Origin: Coleofasciculus sp937127375
GTDB taxonomy: Bacteria; Cyanobacteriota; Cyanobacteriia; Cyanobacteriales; Coleofasciculaceae
Assembly (NCBI GenBank): GCA_040218875.1
Contig: JAVJQP010000029.1
Strand: one strand, 5' to 3'
Length of the DNA: 64,000 bases
A program made the translations under genes and the position numbers. Positions 53,436 to 63,249 of this stretch are shown piece by piece; position 1 is the stretch's first letter; each line of letters begins with the position of its first letter. The notes beneath the pieces are model-generated. The model saw only the letters and a list, made by a program, of their open reading frames with translations. It searched no databases and was not told where the DNA came from.

Positions 53436-53637
53436 GGGAAGCTGGGGGAGCAGAGGGAGCTGGGGGAGCCATGCAGAGTGATGACATTTGTAGGGGCGGG
53501 TCTACGAAAGATGAACTATGGCAGGTTCGGTCACGAAAAATTCGTTCCTCTGTGAATTCTCTACCTAGATAAACGGGATACAATCGAAAAGTAACTTACT
53601 CTATAACTCTAGAGGATCTAGCACTCGCGCTTTTGAC

Positions 53638-55308
53638 GTGGAATCGCCTGAAACTGTTTTGTTTGAATTCAACTCGATAGATGAAGCCCTAGCCGATCTC
53701 AAAGCCGGTCGCGCTTTGGTTGTGGTTGACGATGAAAACCGGGAGAACGAAGGGGACGTAATTTGCGCTGCCCAATTTGCCACACCGGATATGATTAATT
53801 TCATGGCAGTGGAAGCAAGGGGCTTGATTTGTCTGGCGCTGATGGGAGAACGCCTCGATGCCCTCGATTTGCCGTTAATGGTGACTAAAAATACCGATAG
53901 CAATCAAACGGCTTTCACGATTAGTATTGATGCGGCATCCCATTTGGGGGTGACAACCGGGATCTCGGCAGAAGACCGGGCGCGAACGATCCAAATTGCG
54001 ATTAATCCCCACACTAAACCCTGTGATTTACGTCGTCCAGGTCATATTTTCCCGATCCGCGCTAGAGAAGGAGGTGTCCTGAAGCGGGCGGGTCATACGG
54101 AGGCGGCGGTGGATTTACCGCGATTGGCAGGTTTATACCCAGCCGGGGTGATCTGTGAGATCCAAAATCCCGATGGGTCGATGGCGCGTTTGCCGCAGTT
54201 GATTCAGTATGCTAAACAGCATAATCTTAAACTGATTAGCATTGCCGATTTAATTAGTTATCGCCTAGAACACGATCGCTTTGTCTACCGGGAAACGGTG
54301 GCTAAATTGCCGACCGAGTTTGGCACGTTTAAAATTTATGGCTATCGCAATACCTTGGACAGAACAGAACACGTCGCAATTGTCAAGGGCGATCCGGACA
54401 GGTTTCAAGACCATCCTGTGATGGTACGGATGCACTCAGAATGTCTCACGGGAGATGCCTTGGGTTCCCTGCGCTGTGATTGTCGTCAGCAACTGGAAGC
54501 CGCATTAAAAATGATTGAGGCGGCGGGTCAAGGGGTGCTGGTGTATTTGCGCCAGGAGGGACGAGGAATTGGTTTGGTGAATAAGCTGAAAGCCTATTCC
54601 CTCCAGGATATGGGACTGGATACGGTGGAAGCGAATGAACGCTTGGGATTCCCGGCGGATCTGCGTAACTATGGGATGGGAGCGCAGATGCTTAATGATA
54701 TTGGCGTCAAAAAAATTCGCCTGATTACGAATAATCCGCGTAAGATTGCTGGATTAAGGGGATATGGGATTGAGGTGGTCGATCGCGTCCCCCTGCTGAT
54801 TGAATCTAATGACTATAACTCGATCTATTTGGCAACCAAGGCACAGAAACTGGGGCATCTGTTGCTACAAACCTATTTAGTTACCGTGGGAATTCAGTGG
54901 TTAGATGCGCCGCAACCGGTGACGGAACGGTATGAACGACTGGAAAAACTGCGACATTTAGCGGCAAGCCATAACCTATTGTTACAGGAAGAAGCCCGTC
55001 CGGTGGCGATCGCCCTGTTTGGGAAACCGTCCTTAATTGTTCACCTGGGCTTTGATCAAGCTAACCTGGCAGAACCCGACTGGTACAAGGATAGCCATCA
55101 TCCCTACTCGATCGCGATCGCGAAAATCTTAGATACACTCAGCACTTGGTCGCAACTGGGACGTCTAGAATTTCTAGTGTCTACTGGGGTCGATCCCCTG
55201 CTTAGTTTACAAGTTCAGCTTGATCGGCAAATGTACTCACTGAGTCAGTGTCCCTCCCGCGTATTTGAGCATTTAACCACGCAAAAAATCTACAGTTTTG
55301 AGCGGTAA
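53638..55308 (+). CDS. ribBA: Bifunctional 3,4-dihydroxy-2-butanone-4-phosphate synthase / GTP cyclohydrolase II (RibBA)
   Basis: The 556-residue enzyme makes both precursors of riboflavin. It starts with GTG at 53638. The RibB part has VVVDDENRENEGD and HIFPIRAREGGVLKRAGHTE. The RibA part has VRMHSECLTGDALGSLRCDC (zinc cysteines), QEGRGIGL and LITNNPRKI. A C-terminal extension of about 140 residues beyond GCHII (VTERYERLEKLRHLAASHNL onward) is typical of cyanobacterial RibBA. I see no FMN riboswitch upstream. Confidence 0.97.
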   Translation: MESPETVLFEFNSIDEALADLKAGRALVVVDDENRENEGDVICAAQFATPDMINFMAVEARGLICLALMGERLDALDLPLMVTKNTDSNQTAFTISIDAASHLGVTTGISAEDRARTIQIAINPHTKPCDLRRPGHIFPIRAREGGVLKRAGHTEAAVDLPRLAGLYPAGVICEIQNPDGSMARLPQLIQYAKQHNLKLISIADLISYRLEHDRFVYRETVAKLPTEFGTFKIYGYRNTLDRTEHVAIVKGDPDRFQDHPVMVRMHSECLTGDALGSLRCDCRQQLEAALKMIEAAGQGVLVYLRQEGRGIGLVNKLKAYSLQDMGLDTVEANERLGFPADLRNYGMGAQMLNDIGVKKIRLITNNPRKIAGLRGYGIEVVDRVPLLIESNDYNSIYLATKAQKLGHLLLQTYLVTVGIQWLDAPQPVTERYERLEKLRHLAASHNLLLQEEARPVAIALFGKPSLIVHLGFDQANLAEPDWYKDSHHPYSIAIAKILDTLSTWSQLGRLEFLVSTGVDPLLSLQVQLDRQMYSLSQCPSRVFEHLTTQKIYSFER

Positions 55309-55513
55309 GGGTTATTTGTCCTTTGTCATTTGTCCTTTGTCATTTGTTAAAGAGTTATTTAAGTATTCTTATGTAGCATTGCTATAACCCGTTGTCAACC
55401 CGTATTTTTGACGATTTATGGAAACTAGAGCCAGGAAATTACTGAATTTTACGGATTTTTGATCGGTGTCCTTGAACCTAAAATAGAAATCAAACAGAAA
55501 ATGCTGAGTCTCT

Positions 55514-55545
55514 CCCGGTAAGCTATTGATAGCTACCGGGGGATT
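55514..55545 (+). terminator. Rho-independent terminator downstream of ribBA
   Basis: CCCGGTAAGCTAT pairs with ATAGCTACCGGG (one bulged A), followed by GGATTTTGTTT. It lies 206 bases past the ribBA stop and directly beside the right end of the TnpB element, so it could instead be part of the target site. Confidence 0.55.
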
Positions 55546-55550
55546 TTGTT

Positions 55551-56595
55551 TGACACTCCCCCGGTTAAAACGCGGGGGATTCTTCCGTCACAGGGAGGCA
55601 GAGTTTAACGTCTTCCAGGACGGAACCTTTACCCTCAGAAAGCTTACCTACCGTGTGTCCCACGGCTACGACTCCTCTGATTTCTACTACCTGAGCAGAT
55701 GCTACATCTCTATCGCAGGTGTACCCACAGAATTGGCATTTATGTACCCGTTGAGAAAGCTTCTTTTTGCCTGTATCCTCTAAGCAATTAGGGCAAGTTT
55801 GACTTGTTCCCTTTGCGGGTACTTTCTGGAAGTACACACCCCGTTTAAAACAGCACGCTCGAAGGACATCTAAGAACTGACCCCAACCCGCATCCAGGCA
55901 ATGTTTAGCTAAGAAGCCTTTACCTAGTGCTTTTAGGTTGAGTTTAATGATCGCATCGTCAGGTATAGGACGGGATTGATTGAATTTAACCAGCCCAATT
56001 TTAGGTAGTTTGATTCGATTCCCTTGGATGGGTTGTTTCCCTAAAGCAGGGAACACAAATGACCGCATCCGACCAGGTTTCTTGAACCGAGGGAACCCAC
56101 GCCTATTTTTCCACATCCCCTCAAACGCTAACTGTAGCCGCTTAAGAGTCTGTTGTAATACCTGTGAGTGAACCGGCTCAAGTCCAGGGATATTCTTTTT
56201 GGCTTGGGTAAGGGCTACCGCTTGACTATTGTAAGTAGGAGCTGGTGTATCTGCTGGTATGATGTACTCGCTTTTGACTGAGCAAGCGTAACCCTTACAT
56301 TTACGGCTATTAACCCAATCTTTCCGCTCACGAAGGGCATAGTTATAGACCTTACGGCATTGCTCTAGCCATTGTTGGAAAACGGCTACTTGAGCATTAG
56401 TTGGCTTGAGTTTAAACTCGTAAATTAAGGTAAACATTTGCTCGACCTCCTGCAATGTTTGCTGATATTATACTACATTATTGGCTAAGTGCTATCAAAA
56501 AATAAACACTCGTAGCTAAAGCGACTTGGCTGGACGCTTCGCTCGGTTTCATCCCCCGGTTAAAACACGGGGGTTTTCACCTCCGCTAGTCGATA
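55551..56595 (-). mobile_element. IS200/IS605-type element (tnpB only, no tnpA) with both hairpin ends
   Basis: On the minus strand the left end has the hairpin CCCCCGTGTTTTAACCGGGG (56553-56573) and the right end CCCCCGCGTTTTAACCGGGG then GAGTGTCA (55551-55578). Both share the GTTTTAACCGGGGG core. No tnpA is present and the tnpB gene has lost its catalytic core. The element is immobile by itself, but its ends could still be moved by a TnpA elsewhere. Boundaries are approximate. Confidence 0.78.
55565..56455 (-). pseudogene. tnpB: TnpB with internal deletion of the RuvC catalytic core
   Basis: The 296-residue product (start MQEVEQMFTLIYEFKLKPTN; ATG 56437 is also possible) has the N-terminal wedge/HTH region (VFQQWLEQCRKVYNYALRER, RGFPRFKKPGRMRSFVFP). 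It keeps the C-terminal zinc finger (CPNC...CQFC), the last RuvC Asp (CDRDVASAQ) and the tail AVGHTVGKL. Normal TnpB has about 110 more residues between. The frame jumps at about 55945 from IPDDAIIK to LNLKALGKGF, so the first RuvC Asp (GIDVG-type) and the Glu (ED before LNLK) are gone. The protein cannot cut DNA. Guide binding might remain. Confidence 0.82.
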
Positions 56596-56635
56596 GACGC
56601 CAGGTGGGTATATATCTACGTTGTCGGTTGGGGGT

Positions 56636-57364
56636 TTAAAACTGATGGTTGGCTAAACGAGCAGGATAGGATTGCGCCGAAACTTGGACAATACGACTAT
56701 CAAGCTTTTGGGCAACATCGCCAACTTGAATTAATGGCATTTGTCCATTTACATACATCACCCCAGTGAACGCAATCATCCCACCTCGGCGAAAGGTTGC
56801 CATGTCTAACTGTAGAGGGGTTCCTTCCATATCGATGCCTAAGGTAAAGCCTGTTGAGGTATCTGCAAAGTTATTCAATTCTGGGAGGGGTTTGTATTCC
56901 AGAACGTTGATTTCTCCCATCCCTTGCAATCGTTGCTTCAGTTGACTAACCAGTAACTGTTGAATTTCGGGTTGTTGTAACTGCTGTACATTAGTATCAA
57001 AGTTTACCCAATCTTGTTCGCTAGATAGGGGACTGGTAAATCCCAGAACAATTTGGAAGCTTTCGGGATTGACAAAGGCGAATAAATTTTCTGGGTTCAG
57101 GTTGGCGTCCTGGAATTGCTGGGTTAACAGTCTAAATTGAGAGGCAAGTGAGGCGGTTAATTCGGGGGGAAGTTCCTGGAACCCCTCAGGTAAGTCTTCG
57201 AGTAACAGCTTGACATTGCTAGAGGTGGAGGCTTGAGAAATGGTTTGGGGAACCGTTGAGGATGCAGTGGAGACTGGAGTTAGGGGTATATCAGCATTAA
57301 CGGGATTGCCGGTGAATAGGATTCCACTCAACAAGCCTAAGCTTAAGGAAATTCTCTTGATCAT
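56636..57364 (-). CDS. Secreted hypothetical protein
   Basis: The 242-residue protein has a clear signal peptide (MIKRISLSLGLLSGILFTGN, cleavage near PVNA/D). The mature part (KLLLEDLPEGFQELPPELTA, SFQIVLGFTSPLSS, DTSTGFTLGIDMEGTPLQLD, RRGGMIAFTGVMYVNGQMP) recalls cyanobacterial envelope proteins of unknown role. It may be periplasmic. It is divergent from the DUF2079 gene. Confidence 0.75.
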   Translation of the reverse strand: MIKRISLSLGLLSGILFTGNPVNADIPLTPVSTASSTVPQTISQASTSSNVKLLLEDLPEGFQELPPELTASLASQFRLLTQQFQDANLNPENLFAFVNPESFQIVLGFTSPLSSEQDWVNFDTNVQQLQQPEIQQLLVSQLKQRLQGMGEINVLEYKPLPELNNFADTSTGFTLGIDMEGTPLQLDMATFRRGGMIAFTGVMYVNGQMPLIQVGDVAQKLDSRIVQVSAQSYPARLANHQF

Positions 57365-57504
57365 CTTACCATCAGCAAGGGGACTCTCGCTATGGTAGCA
57401 AAATTTAGGAGTCCTTCGTCCTTTGTTTTTTGTCCTTCGTTAGGATAATGTTCTCTGGGAAATAACTACGGGTATGATAGACAAATTATACAGCCGGACA
57501 TACT

Positions 57505-59133
57505 ATGATGCGATTTAAATTTTCTCAGGTATCTCTATCACGGTTAGCGATTACGGCGGCAATCGCTTTTTTTTGTATGGCTTTAATTTTAGGCTTACAT
57601 CGACACTATACGTTTTATTCTTCCTACGACCAAGGTATTTTTAATCAAGTCTTCTGGAATAACCTGCACGGGCGTTTTTTTGAGAGTTCCTTATCCTCCC
57701 AACTTTCGACGAATGTGGTTCACCAGGGAGAGGTTCCCACGGTGGATTATCATCGTTTGGGACAACATTTTACGCCAGCGTTGTTACTTTGGTTACCCCT
57801 GTATGCTTTATTTCCTACACCCGCCACGTTAACGGTATTGCAGGTCACATTGGTCACAGCGGCGGGTTTGGTGTTGTATGGTCTCGCACGAGAGTATCTG
57901 GAACCAACCTTAGCTGGGATGATTACAGTTAGCTTCTACTGTGCGAATGCGGTTATTGGTCCAACCTTATCGAACTTTCACGATATTTCCCAGATTCCCC
58001 TATTTGTTTTTGGACTGCTGCTAGCGATGGAAAAACGCTGCTGGTGGCTATTTTGGCTATTAGCTGTGTTACTTTTAGCCGTGCGCGAAGATGCCGGAAT
58101 CGGCTTATTTGGTGTGGGAGTTTACCTAATCCTAAGTCGGCGATATCCCCGGATTGGATTAGTGGTTTGTAGCCTCAGTTTTGGCTATATGATTCTGCTG
58201 ACGAATCTAGTTATGCCGTTATTTTCCGAGGATATTTCGCAGCGGTTTATGATGGAACGATTCGGTCAATATGCTACGGGGGATGAGGCGTCTACTTTAG
58301 AGATTATCTGGGGAATGGTGAGTAATCCTGGACGAGTGTTGGTGGAATTGGTGACACCGTTTGGTCGCACGTTGAATTATTTATTGGGGCAATGGTTACC
58401 GTTGGCATTTGTGCCAGCGATTTCACCCGCGTCTTGGATGATAGCGGGATTTCCTTTACTTAAGTTATTTTTAGGTCAGGGTGAATCGGTACTGGCGATT
58501 AATATTCGTTATGCGCTTACGGTAGTGCCAGGGCTATTTTATGGGGCGATTCTTTGGTGGTCAATGCATCAAGATTTATATAAGCGATCGCTGTTTCGAT
58601 ATTTTTGGATTTTTTGTATTACTTTAACGCTTATTTTTTCCTATACCTCCAGTGCTTCGGCGTTAAATCGGGCGTTTTATTTTATGCTACCGGATTCCTT
58701 TGATCCGTGGGTACATATCTCATTACCCCAACAGTGGCAACATGTACAACAAATGCGTCCTTTAGTTGCCCAAATTCCACCGGATGCGAGTGTTTCGGCG
58801 ACAACGTATATTATTCCTCATCTCTCTAGTCGCCGTGAAATTATCCGCTTACCGGATTTAAGCTTACGTAATGATCAGCAAGAGGTTATTAATGTAGAGT
58901 ATATTATTGCTGACCTTTGGCGATTGCAGCAATATCAGGTAGCGTTTGATCAGGAACGAGGACTCTTGAAGTCGCTGGTATCGCTAATTGATCAGGTAAC
59001 GGCAAAGCAGGAGTATGGTATTGTTGGCTTTGAGGATGGGGTGATTTTATTGCACAAAGGAGTAGACTCTAATTCTGATGCTATGGAAAAATGGTTGGTG
59101 TTTCGGAAACAGTTGGTTAACCGTTTATCCTGA
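57505..59133 (+). CDS. DUF2079 polytopic membrane protein
   Basis: The 542-residue protein has about ten hydrophobic segments and the DUF2079 motif HYTFYSSYDQGIFNQVFWNN followed by VDYHRLGQHFTPALLLWLPL. This family resembles GT-C membrane glycosyltransferases, with the Asp in YDQGIF as the likely acidic motif. The C-terminal soluble part (IPPDASVSATTYIIPHLSSR) is typical. Function is not established. Confidence 0.9.
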   Translation: MMRFKFSQVSLSRLAITAAIAFFCMALILGLHRHYTFYSSYDQGIFNQVFWNNLHGRFFESSLSSQLSTNVVHQGEVPTVDYHRLGQHFTPALLLWLPLYALFPTPATLTVLQVTLVTAAGLVLYGLAREYLEPTLAGMITVSFYCANAVIGPTLSNFHDISQIPLFVFGLLLAMEKRCWWLFWLLAVLLLAVREDAGIGLFGVGVYLILSRRYPRIGLVVCSLSFGYMILLTNLVMPLFSEDISQRFMMERFGQYATGDEASTLEIIWGMVSNPGRVLVELVTPFGRTLNYLLGQWLPLAFVPAISPASWMIAGFPLLKLFLGQGESVLAINIRYALTVVPGLFYGAILWWSMHQDLYKRSLFRYFWIFCITLTLIFSYTSSASALNRAFYFMLPDSFDPWVHISLPQQWQHVQQMRPLVAQIPPDASVSATTYIIPHLSSRREIIRLPDLSLRNDQQEVINVEYIIADLWRLQQYQVAFDQERGLLKSLVSLIDQVTAKQEYGIVGFEDGVILLHKGVDSNSDAMEKWLVFRKQLVNRLS

Positions 59134-60165
59134 TAAAAAGTCTGATGCAGGACATCGTTGACATTCTCACCGACCTAAAAGGATCGGTGATTCCCTACCA
59201 GTCAAACAGGGATAACTGAATGTACTTTTGTCAAATTCCTTCCTGTAGGGGCGACCCGCTTGGTTTAATTAACAACACCACTCTATTCAATGCGATCGGG
59301 TCGCCCTGTCCTCAATTTAAAGCGAAGACCGCGCAACTGTATAAAGAGAATTATTTGGGTTGAGTCGCTGTGCGATCGCGCCCTATTTCTTCCCTCCCAT
59401 CCAGTCGCTGGTTCCTCAATTTGTTGACTCAAGCAGAGATTCGATGATCTGTGTCTTATGCGATCGCACTTCCTCTATAGCCCTACGCTAGGCGTGTATT
59501 TACACATTAGAAATTGAGGCTTTATCAGGAGTGTCTTAGAACATTTGTACTGTAACTACGCGAGAGCGTACTGCTCTAACTCCTACTGAGTTGCATTCCT
59601 ATTCCCCCCAATTGTCCCTTTTTCATTAAACCTCAGATGCATAAAAATGTTTTTTTGTCAAATTTGCCTCGGTCTGAGTCGAGAAAATTGGGTAATGTAA
59701 GATGCTTGTCGTGTATCAAGTTTGCCGCAGCGATACGGGATAAAATAACCTATTTATAAGGCTTTGAAGCGTTTAAGGTTAAAAAATTGCTATAAAATAA
59801 GCACAATACAGGATTAAGTTAACATTGTACTACAACCTCAAACCCCGATCAAATCAGGATTGACCCGTGACGTTTTCTGCCCGTGTTAAATTTGATGAAC
59901 TTTAAATGATTAAAACGTAAGCGTAAAGACTAAAAGTTTTCCTTATCTCAGTCAGGTGGTGGAAATAAACAGGGGTAGACTTGGGAGTGATGCTTCCCCG
60001 TCTTTCTGGGAGTGGGAAGACGTTAGGGGATGAGGGGGAAACGTGCGATCGCGAGTCTAACTCCTATCTGCTAATATGAGAGGATATGCAAGGTTCAACG
60101 GGTCAGCGTTTTATTGGTTTCTGGCATGGCAAGGATTACTTCAACTCCAGTAATTCTAAACTTAG
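59134..60165. other. Long spacer without a recognised gene
   Basis: This region of about 1 kb holds an IS200/IS605-end-like hairpin at 59159-59195 (TCACCGAC...GTCGGTGA-type) and the hairpin repeat GTAGGGGCGACCCGCTTG...GGGTCGCCC at 59244-59308 (copy of 37332-37395). From 59320 to 60165 I see AT-rich sequence with HIP1 sites but no gene and no clear RNA. Confidence 0.6.
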
Positions 60166-60249
60166 ACTGTTGAGATGCTCCAGTTACCTGCGAGTTTATC
60201 AGGAGAAGATGTTTTACCGGGATTTGTTTTAGATTTACCTGTTTTCTGA
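60166..60249 (+). pseudogene. 3' fragment of a Uma2 (DUF820) gene
   Basis: After an in-frame TAG (60163-60165) the sequence reads TVEMLQLPASLSGEDVLPGF then VLDLPVF and a stop at 60249. This is the C-terminus of Uma2 proteins; the full gene at 48248 ends SLSGEEVLPGFVLDL. The rest of the gene is missing. Confidence 0.65.
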
Positions 60250-60281
60250 GATGGGAACTGATTCTCCTAGATAAGACAATA

Positions 60282-60887
60282 ATGCCGTACAGTCAATTCA
60301 CCACTCTTGCTAAAGCAAAAGAAGCCTTCAATCTCACGACAGCCGAAGGCATCAGATTTTTGCCAAAAATTGACCCGATTCAACCCAGTTCTACCTTAGC
60401 CGCGATTCTGGAAGAAAATCTCCCTCTCGCCGTGGCGTCAGGGAGTGAAAAAGCCCGATCCGAATTAATTATCAGTCCGGTTTTAGTGGAAGTGCGGCGC
60501 ATTTTGAACCGTCAAATTAGTTTATTTTCGGGTGAAGACTTTAACGTCGATGAATCACTGGGGCTTAATGGACGTTGTGACTTCCTGATCAGTCGTTCCC
60601 CCGAACTTTTAGACATTGAAGCGCCAGCCGTTGTGATTGTGGAGGCGAAACAAGCTAACCTTAAATCGGGAATTGGTCAATGTGTGGCGGAAATGGTTGC
60701 TGCCCAGAAATTTAACATCGCTAAGGAACAACCGCTTCAATGTATCTATGGTACAGTTAGTAATGGTAACCAATGGCAATTTCTCCAACTGGAAGCTACC
60801 AAAGTCACGATTGATTTAATTGTTTATCCTCTCCCACCCGTTGAGCAAATTTTAGCCTTTTTGGTGTGGATGATACAGCAGGGATAA
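60282..60887 (+). CDS. PD-(D/E)XK nuclease-like protein, paralogue of the gene at 1312
   Basis: This 201-residue protein shares layout and many blocks with 1312-1923: LAKAKEAFNLTTAEGIRFLP, GSEKARSELIISPVLVEVRR, RQISLFSGEDFNVDESLGLN, RCDFLI, VVIVEAKQANL and GQCVAEMVAAQKFN. The D...VEAK pattern fits the PD-(D/E)XK fold. It lies 32 bases after a Uma2 remnant, another such fold. Function unknown. Confidence 0.6.
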   Translation: MPYSQFTTLAKAKEAFNLTTAEGIRFLPKIDPIQPSSTLAAILEENLPLAVASGSEKARSELIISPVLVEVRRILNRQISLFSGEDFNVDESLGLNGRCDFLISRSPELLDIEAPAVVIVEAKQANLKSGIGQCVAEMVAAQKFNIAKEQPLQCIYGTVSNGNQWQFLQLEATKVTIDLIVYPLPPVEQILAFLVWMIQQG

Positions 60888-60895
60888 AGGAAGTT

Positions 60896-60923
60896 GTAGA
60901 GACGTTGCATGCAACGTCTCTAC
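60896..60923. repeat. 28-bp perfect palindrome, identical to 7739-7766
   Basis: GTAGAGACGTTGCA plus its complement sits 9 bases after the nuclease-like gene and touches the stop of mtnC, which ends at 60920 within it. The last codons of mtnC are therefore repeat-derived or trimmed. Confidence 0.85.
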
Positions 60924-61630
60924 AATGAATGGTGCGATATCTCATGAAAAGATTCTACTTCGGGTACGTCAGACCAAGATGCGGTTCCCTCGCGCTTGAC
61001 ATGAACCACTCGTAACCCTTTCTCTCGCGCCGCGACTAATTCAGCGGGAACGTCGGAAAAGAAGACGATTTTATTGGGGGCTAATCCTAGAACCTCGATA
61101 ATCTGTTCGTAACTCATCGCTTCTTTTTTACTCCCCGTTGTTAAATCGAAATAGTTAGAAAAGAGTGGGGTTAAATCTCCTTCGACTGTGTGGCTGAAGA
61201 ACATTTTTTGAGTAGCAATTGAACCCGATGAATAGATGCCTAATTTTAACCCCGATCGCGCCCATTCTTCTAACTTTGGCTTGACATCGGGGTAAAGATG
61301 TGATTTAAATGCCTCCGTCTCGAACCCCTCTTTCCAAATCAGTCCTTGAATCGATTTCAGGGCAGGGTGTTTGCGATCGCGATCAATCCAGTCGAGTAAA
61401 GTCGCGATCGCGCCCTCTAAATCAATCTCTTGTCCTTGTTCGGCTTTAACCGTCTGCTGCGTCAGGTTAATCGCCTCAACCACCTCATCTAAATTCTGAT
61501 CGCTTAAAACAAACTGTTCCAACCGTTCTCTAGAGTAAGGAAACATCACCTTATGGACAAATTGAATATCCGAGGTTGTACCTTCAATATCCAACAAAAT
61601 ATACTTGACATCGGTTAGGGTAACACTCAT
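60920..61630 (-). CDS. mtnC: Enolase-phosphatase E1 / acireductone synthase (MtnC)
   Basis: From ATG 61630 the HAD-family enzyme of methionine salvage starts MSVTLTDVKYILLDIEGTTS. It has the catalytic DIEGTTS, a cap region with YLYPDVKP-like HLYPDVKPKLEEW, IYSSGSIATQKMFF, and KKEAMSYEQI...NKIVFFSDVPAELVAAREKG. It converts diketo-methylthiopentyl phosphate to the acireductone. 236 residues. Other mtn genes are not in the window. The C-terminus ends in a palindromic repeat. Confidence 0.95.
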   Translation of the reverse strand: MSVTLTDVKYILLDIEGTTSDIQFVHKVMFPYSRERLEQFVLSDQNLDEVVEAINLTQQTVKAEQGQEIDLEGAIATLLDWIDRDRKHPALKSIQGLIWKEGFETEAFKSHLYPDVKPKLEEWARSGLKLGIYSSGSIATQKMFFSHTVEGDLTPLFSNYFDLTTGSKKEAMSYEQIIEVLGLAPNKIVFFSDVPAELVAAREKGLRVVHVKREGTASWSDVPEVESFHEISHHSL

Positions 61631-61703
61631 CCAATCCTTAACTCCAATAAACGACACTCCCGTGTTTTTATCCTGAAAACCCTTACAAATGACCAATGAC
61701 AAA

Positions 61704-62663
61704 CTACTGATCACTCATATCCAATAAAACCTTCAACACGCCCTTACTTTTTGCCTGTTCAACGGCTTTAAGTCCCTCTCCTAACGGATAATGACCCTGA
61801 ATCAGCGGTTCCACATCCACCCGTCCTGACGCCAGTAACTCAAGGGCGGGGGCAAAAGGACCACAACGCGACCCAATTAGGGTAATTTCGTCTACAACCA
61901 GAGAGGAAGCATCAAAGGTTAACTGACCCGCATACGTACTTTTCAGCACTAAAATACCTCGTGGACGTAAAGCGCGGCGGGCGAGTTCAAATCCAGCCGG
62001 ATTCCCGGTACACTCAACCGCAATATCAAAAGAACGTTTGGCGATCGCATCAGCTAATCCCACCTTAATCCCGCGTGCCGATAAATTTGCCAACTTATGC
62101 TGATGACGCCCCACCACAAACAAGTCACATCCAGTTAAAGCAAGAGTTTGGGCGACTAATTGTCCCAGTTTCCCATCGCCTACCACCAACACTCGTTCCG
62201 TCGAACTCACCGTGACTTGCTGCTGAATTTCCAAGGCAGCGGCGACGGGTTCGGTAAAGGTAGCTAAATCTGTGGGTAAATTATCCGGGACTCGATGCAA
62301 ATTCTCTATCGGTAAACTGAGATAGTCGGCAAACGCACCATGGCGGTTGACAATCCCGAGTACCGTGCGATTTTCGCAGTGGGTTGATTGTCCATTCTGA
62401 CAATAGTGACATTGCCCACAAACGGCGTTAATCTCGCCAACGACTCGTTGTCCCTGTAACTCGGTTGGTCCTTGTTCAACAACACCGACGAATTCATGAC
62501 CTAAAATACCTTTATAGGGATAATAGCCGCGAATTAATTCCAAATCCGTGTTGCAGATACCCGCCTGCACAACTCGTACCAAGGCTTCCCCCGGTGGTGG
62601 TTGAGGAATGGGGATATCGCGGCGGAGTTGCAGTTGATTATTTTCCAGCCAAAGTGCTTGCAT
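61704..62663 (-). CDS. Zinc-type alcohol dehydrogenase (MDR family)
   Basis: The 319-residue medium-chain dehydrogenase has the catalytic zinc site GICNTDLELIRGYYPYKGIL...GHEFVGVV, structural zinc cysteines CGQCHYCQNGQSTHCENR, and the Rossmann motif VLVVGDGKLGQLVAQ. It oxidises an alcohol or polyol with NAD(P)+; the substrate is unknown. It lies 73 bases upstream of mtnC on the same strand, but a functional link is not evident. Confidence 0.92.
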   Translation of the reverse strand: MQALWLENNQLQLRRDIPIPQPPPGEALVRVVQAGICNTDLELIRGYYPYKGILGHEFVGVVEQGPTELQGQRVVGEINAVCGQCHYCQNGQSTHCENRTVLGIVNRHGAFADYLSLPIENLHRVPDNLPTDLATFTEPVAAALEIQQQVTVSSTERVLVVGDGKLGQLVAQTLALTGCDLFVVGRHQHKLANLSARGIKVGLADAIAKRSFDIAVECTGNPAGFELARRALRPRGILVLKSTYAGQLTFDASSLVVDEITLIGSRCGPFAPALELLASGRVDVEPLIQGHYPLGEGLKAVEQAKSKGVLKVLLDMSDQ

Positions 62664-62721
62664 TAGGAGTAATTTTGAATCAAGATAACGTGATTAGCAT
62701 TTTATTACGAGATGGAATCAG

Positions 62722-63249
62722 GTGGATATTCCAGAAGACGTGACCTTTGACGACGCGATCGCACTCACTCAATCTCTGATGACGCAACTGTCATCCGGTG
62801 AACTCTCCCAAGTAGACGCGGCGGGTGCGATCGCCCAATTGGTGAAAACCACAAATGGTGCTAGAGGGTTTTTTGTCACGTACCTCACCGCTGACGACAG
62901 TTTAGCGGATACTCCCTCGCCAGAGGTAATTCAAGCCCTGCAATCCTCACCGGATACCGTCGCTGAACTGTTGGTGAAAAACTTAGCCATGTCCGCTGCG
63001 ATGGCGATTACCCACCGTCGGAATCAGAATGAAGCCATGGCGCAAGGATCGGATCGAGTGCGAAGACGAACGATCCATTTAATTGAAAAAATTAATCTAC
63101 CTCAAGTGCAGGAAAAAGTGGTAGCGTTACGGGAAAGTGCCATCACCGGAGAGGGAAATTATAAGGCGTTTCTGGAACGTTGGCAATATGATGCCCAACA
63201 ACGGGAGATTATTCGCCACACTCTCGATCGGGTGATTGTGGAGGGTTGA
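62722..63249 (+). CDS. Conserved-looking hypothetical protein
   Basis: The GTG at 62722 begins a 175-residue, mostly helical soluble protein (MDIPEDVTFDDAIALTQSLM). Segments LVKTTNGARGFFVTYLTADD and ELLVKNLAMSAAMAITHRRN look conserved in character, but no domain is recognised. It diverges from the alcohol dehydrogenase gene, 58 bases apart. Composition matches housekeeping neighbours. Confidence 0.65.
   Translation: MDIPEDVTFDDAIALTQSLMTQLSSGELSQVDAAGAIAQLVKTTNGARGFFVTYLTADDSLADTPSPEVIQALQSSPDTVAELLVKNLAMSAAMAITHRRNQNEAMAQGSDRVRRRTIHLIEKINLPQVQEKVVALRESAITGEGNYKAFLERWQYDAQQREIIRHTLDRVIVEG

Noticed and set aside
53480..53637. FMN riboswitch upstream of ribBA
   Set aside because: No RFN-element conserved boxes could be seen; the region is repeat sequence.
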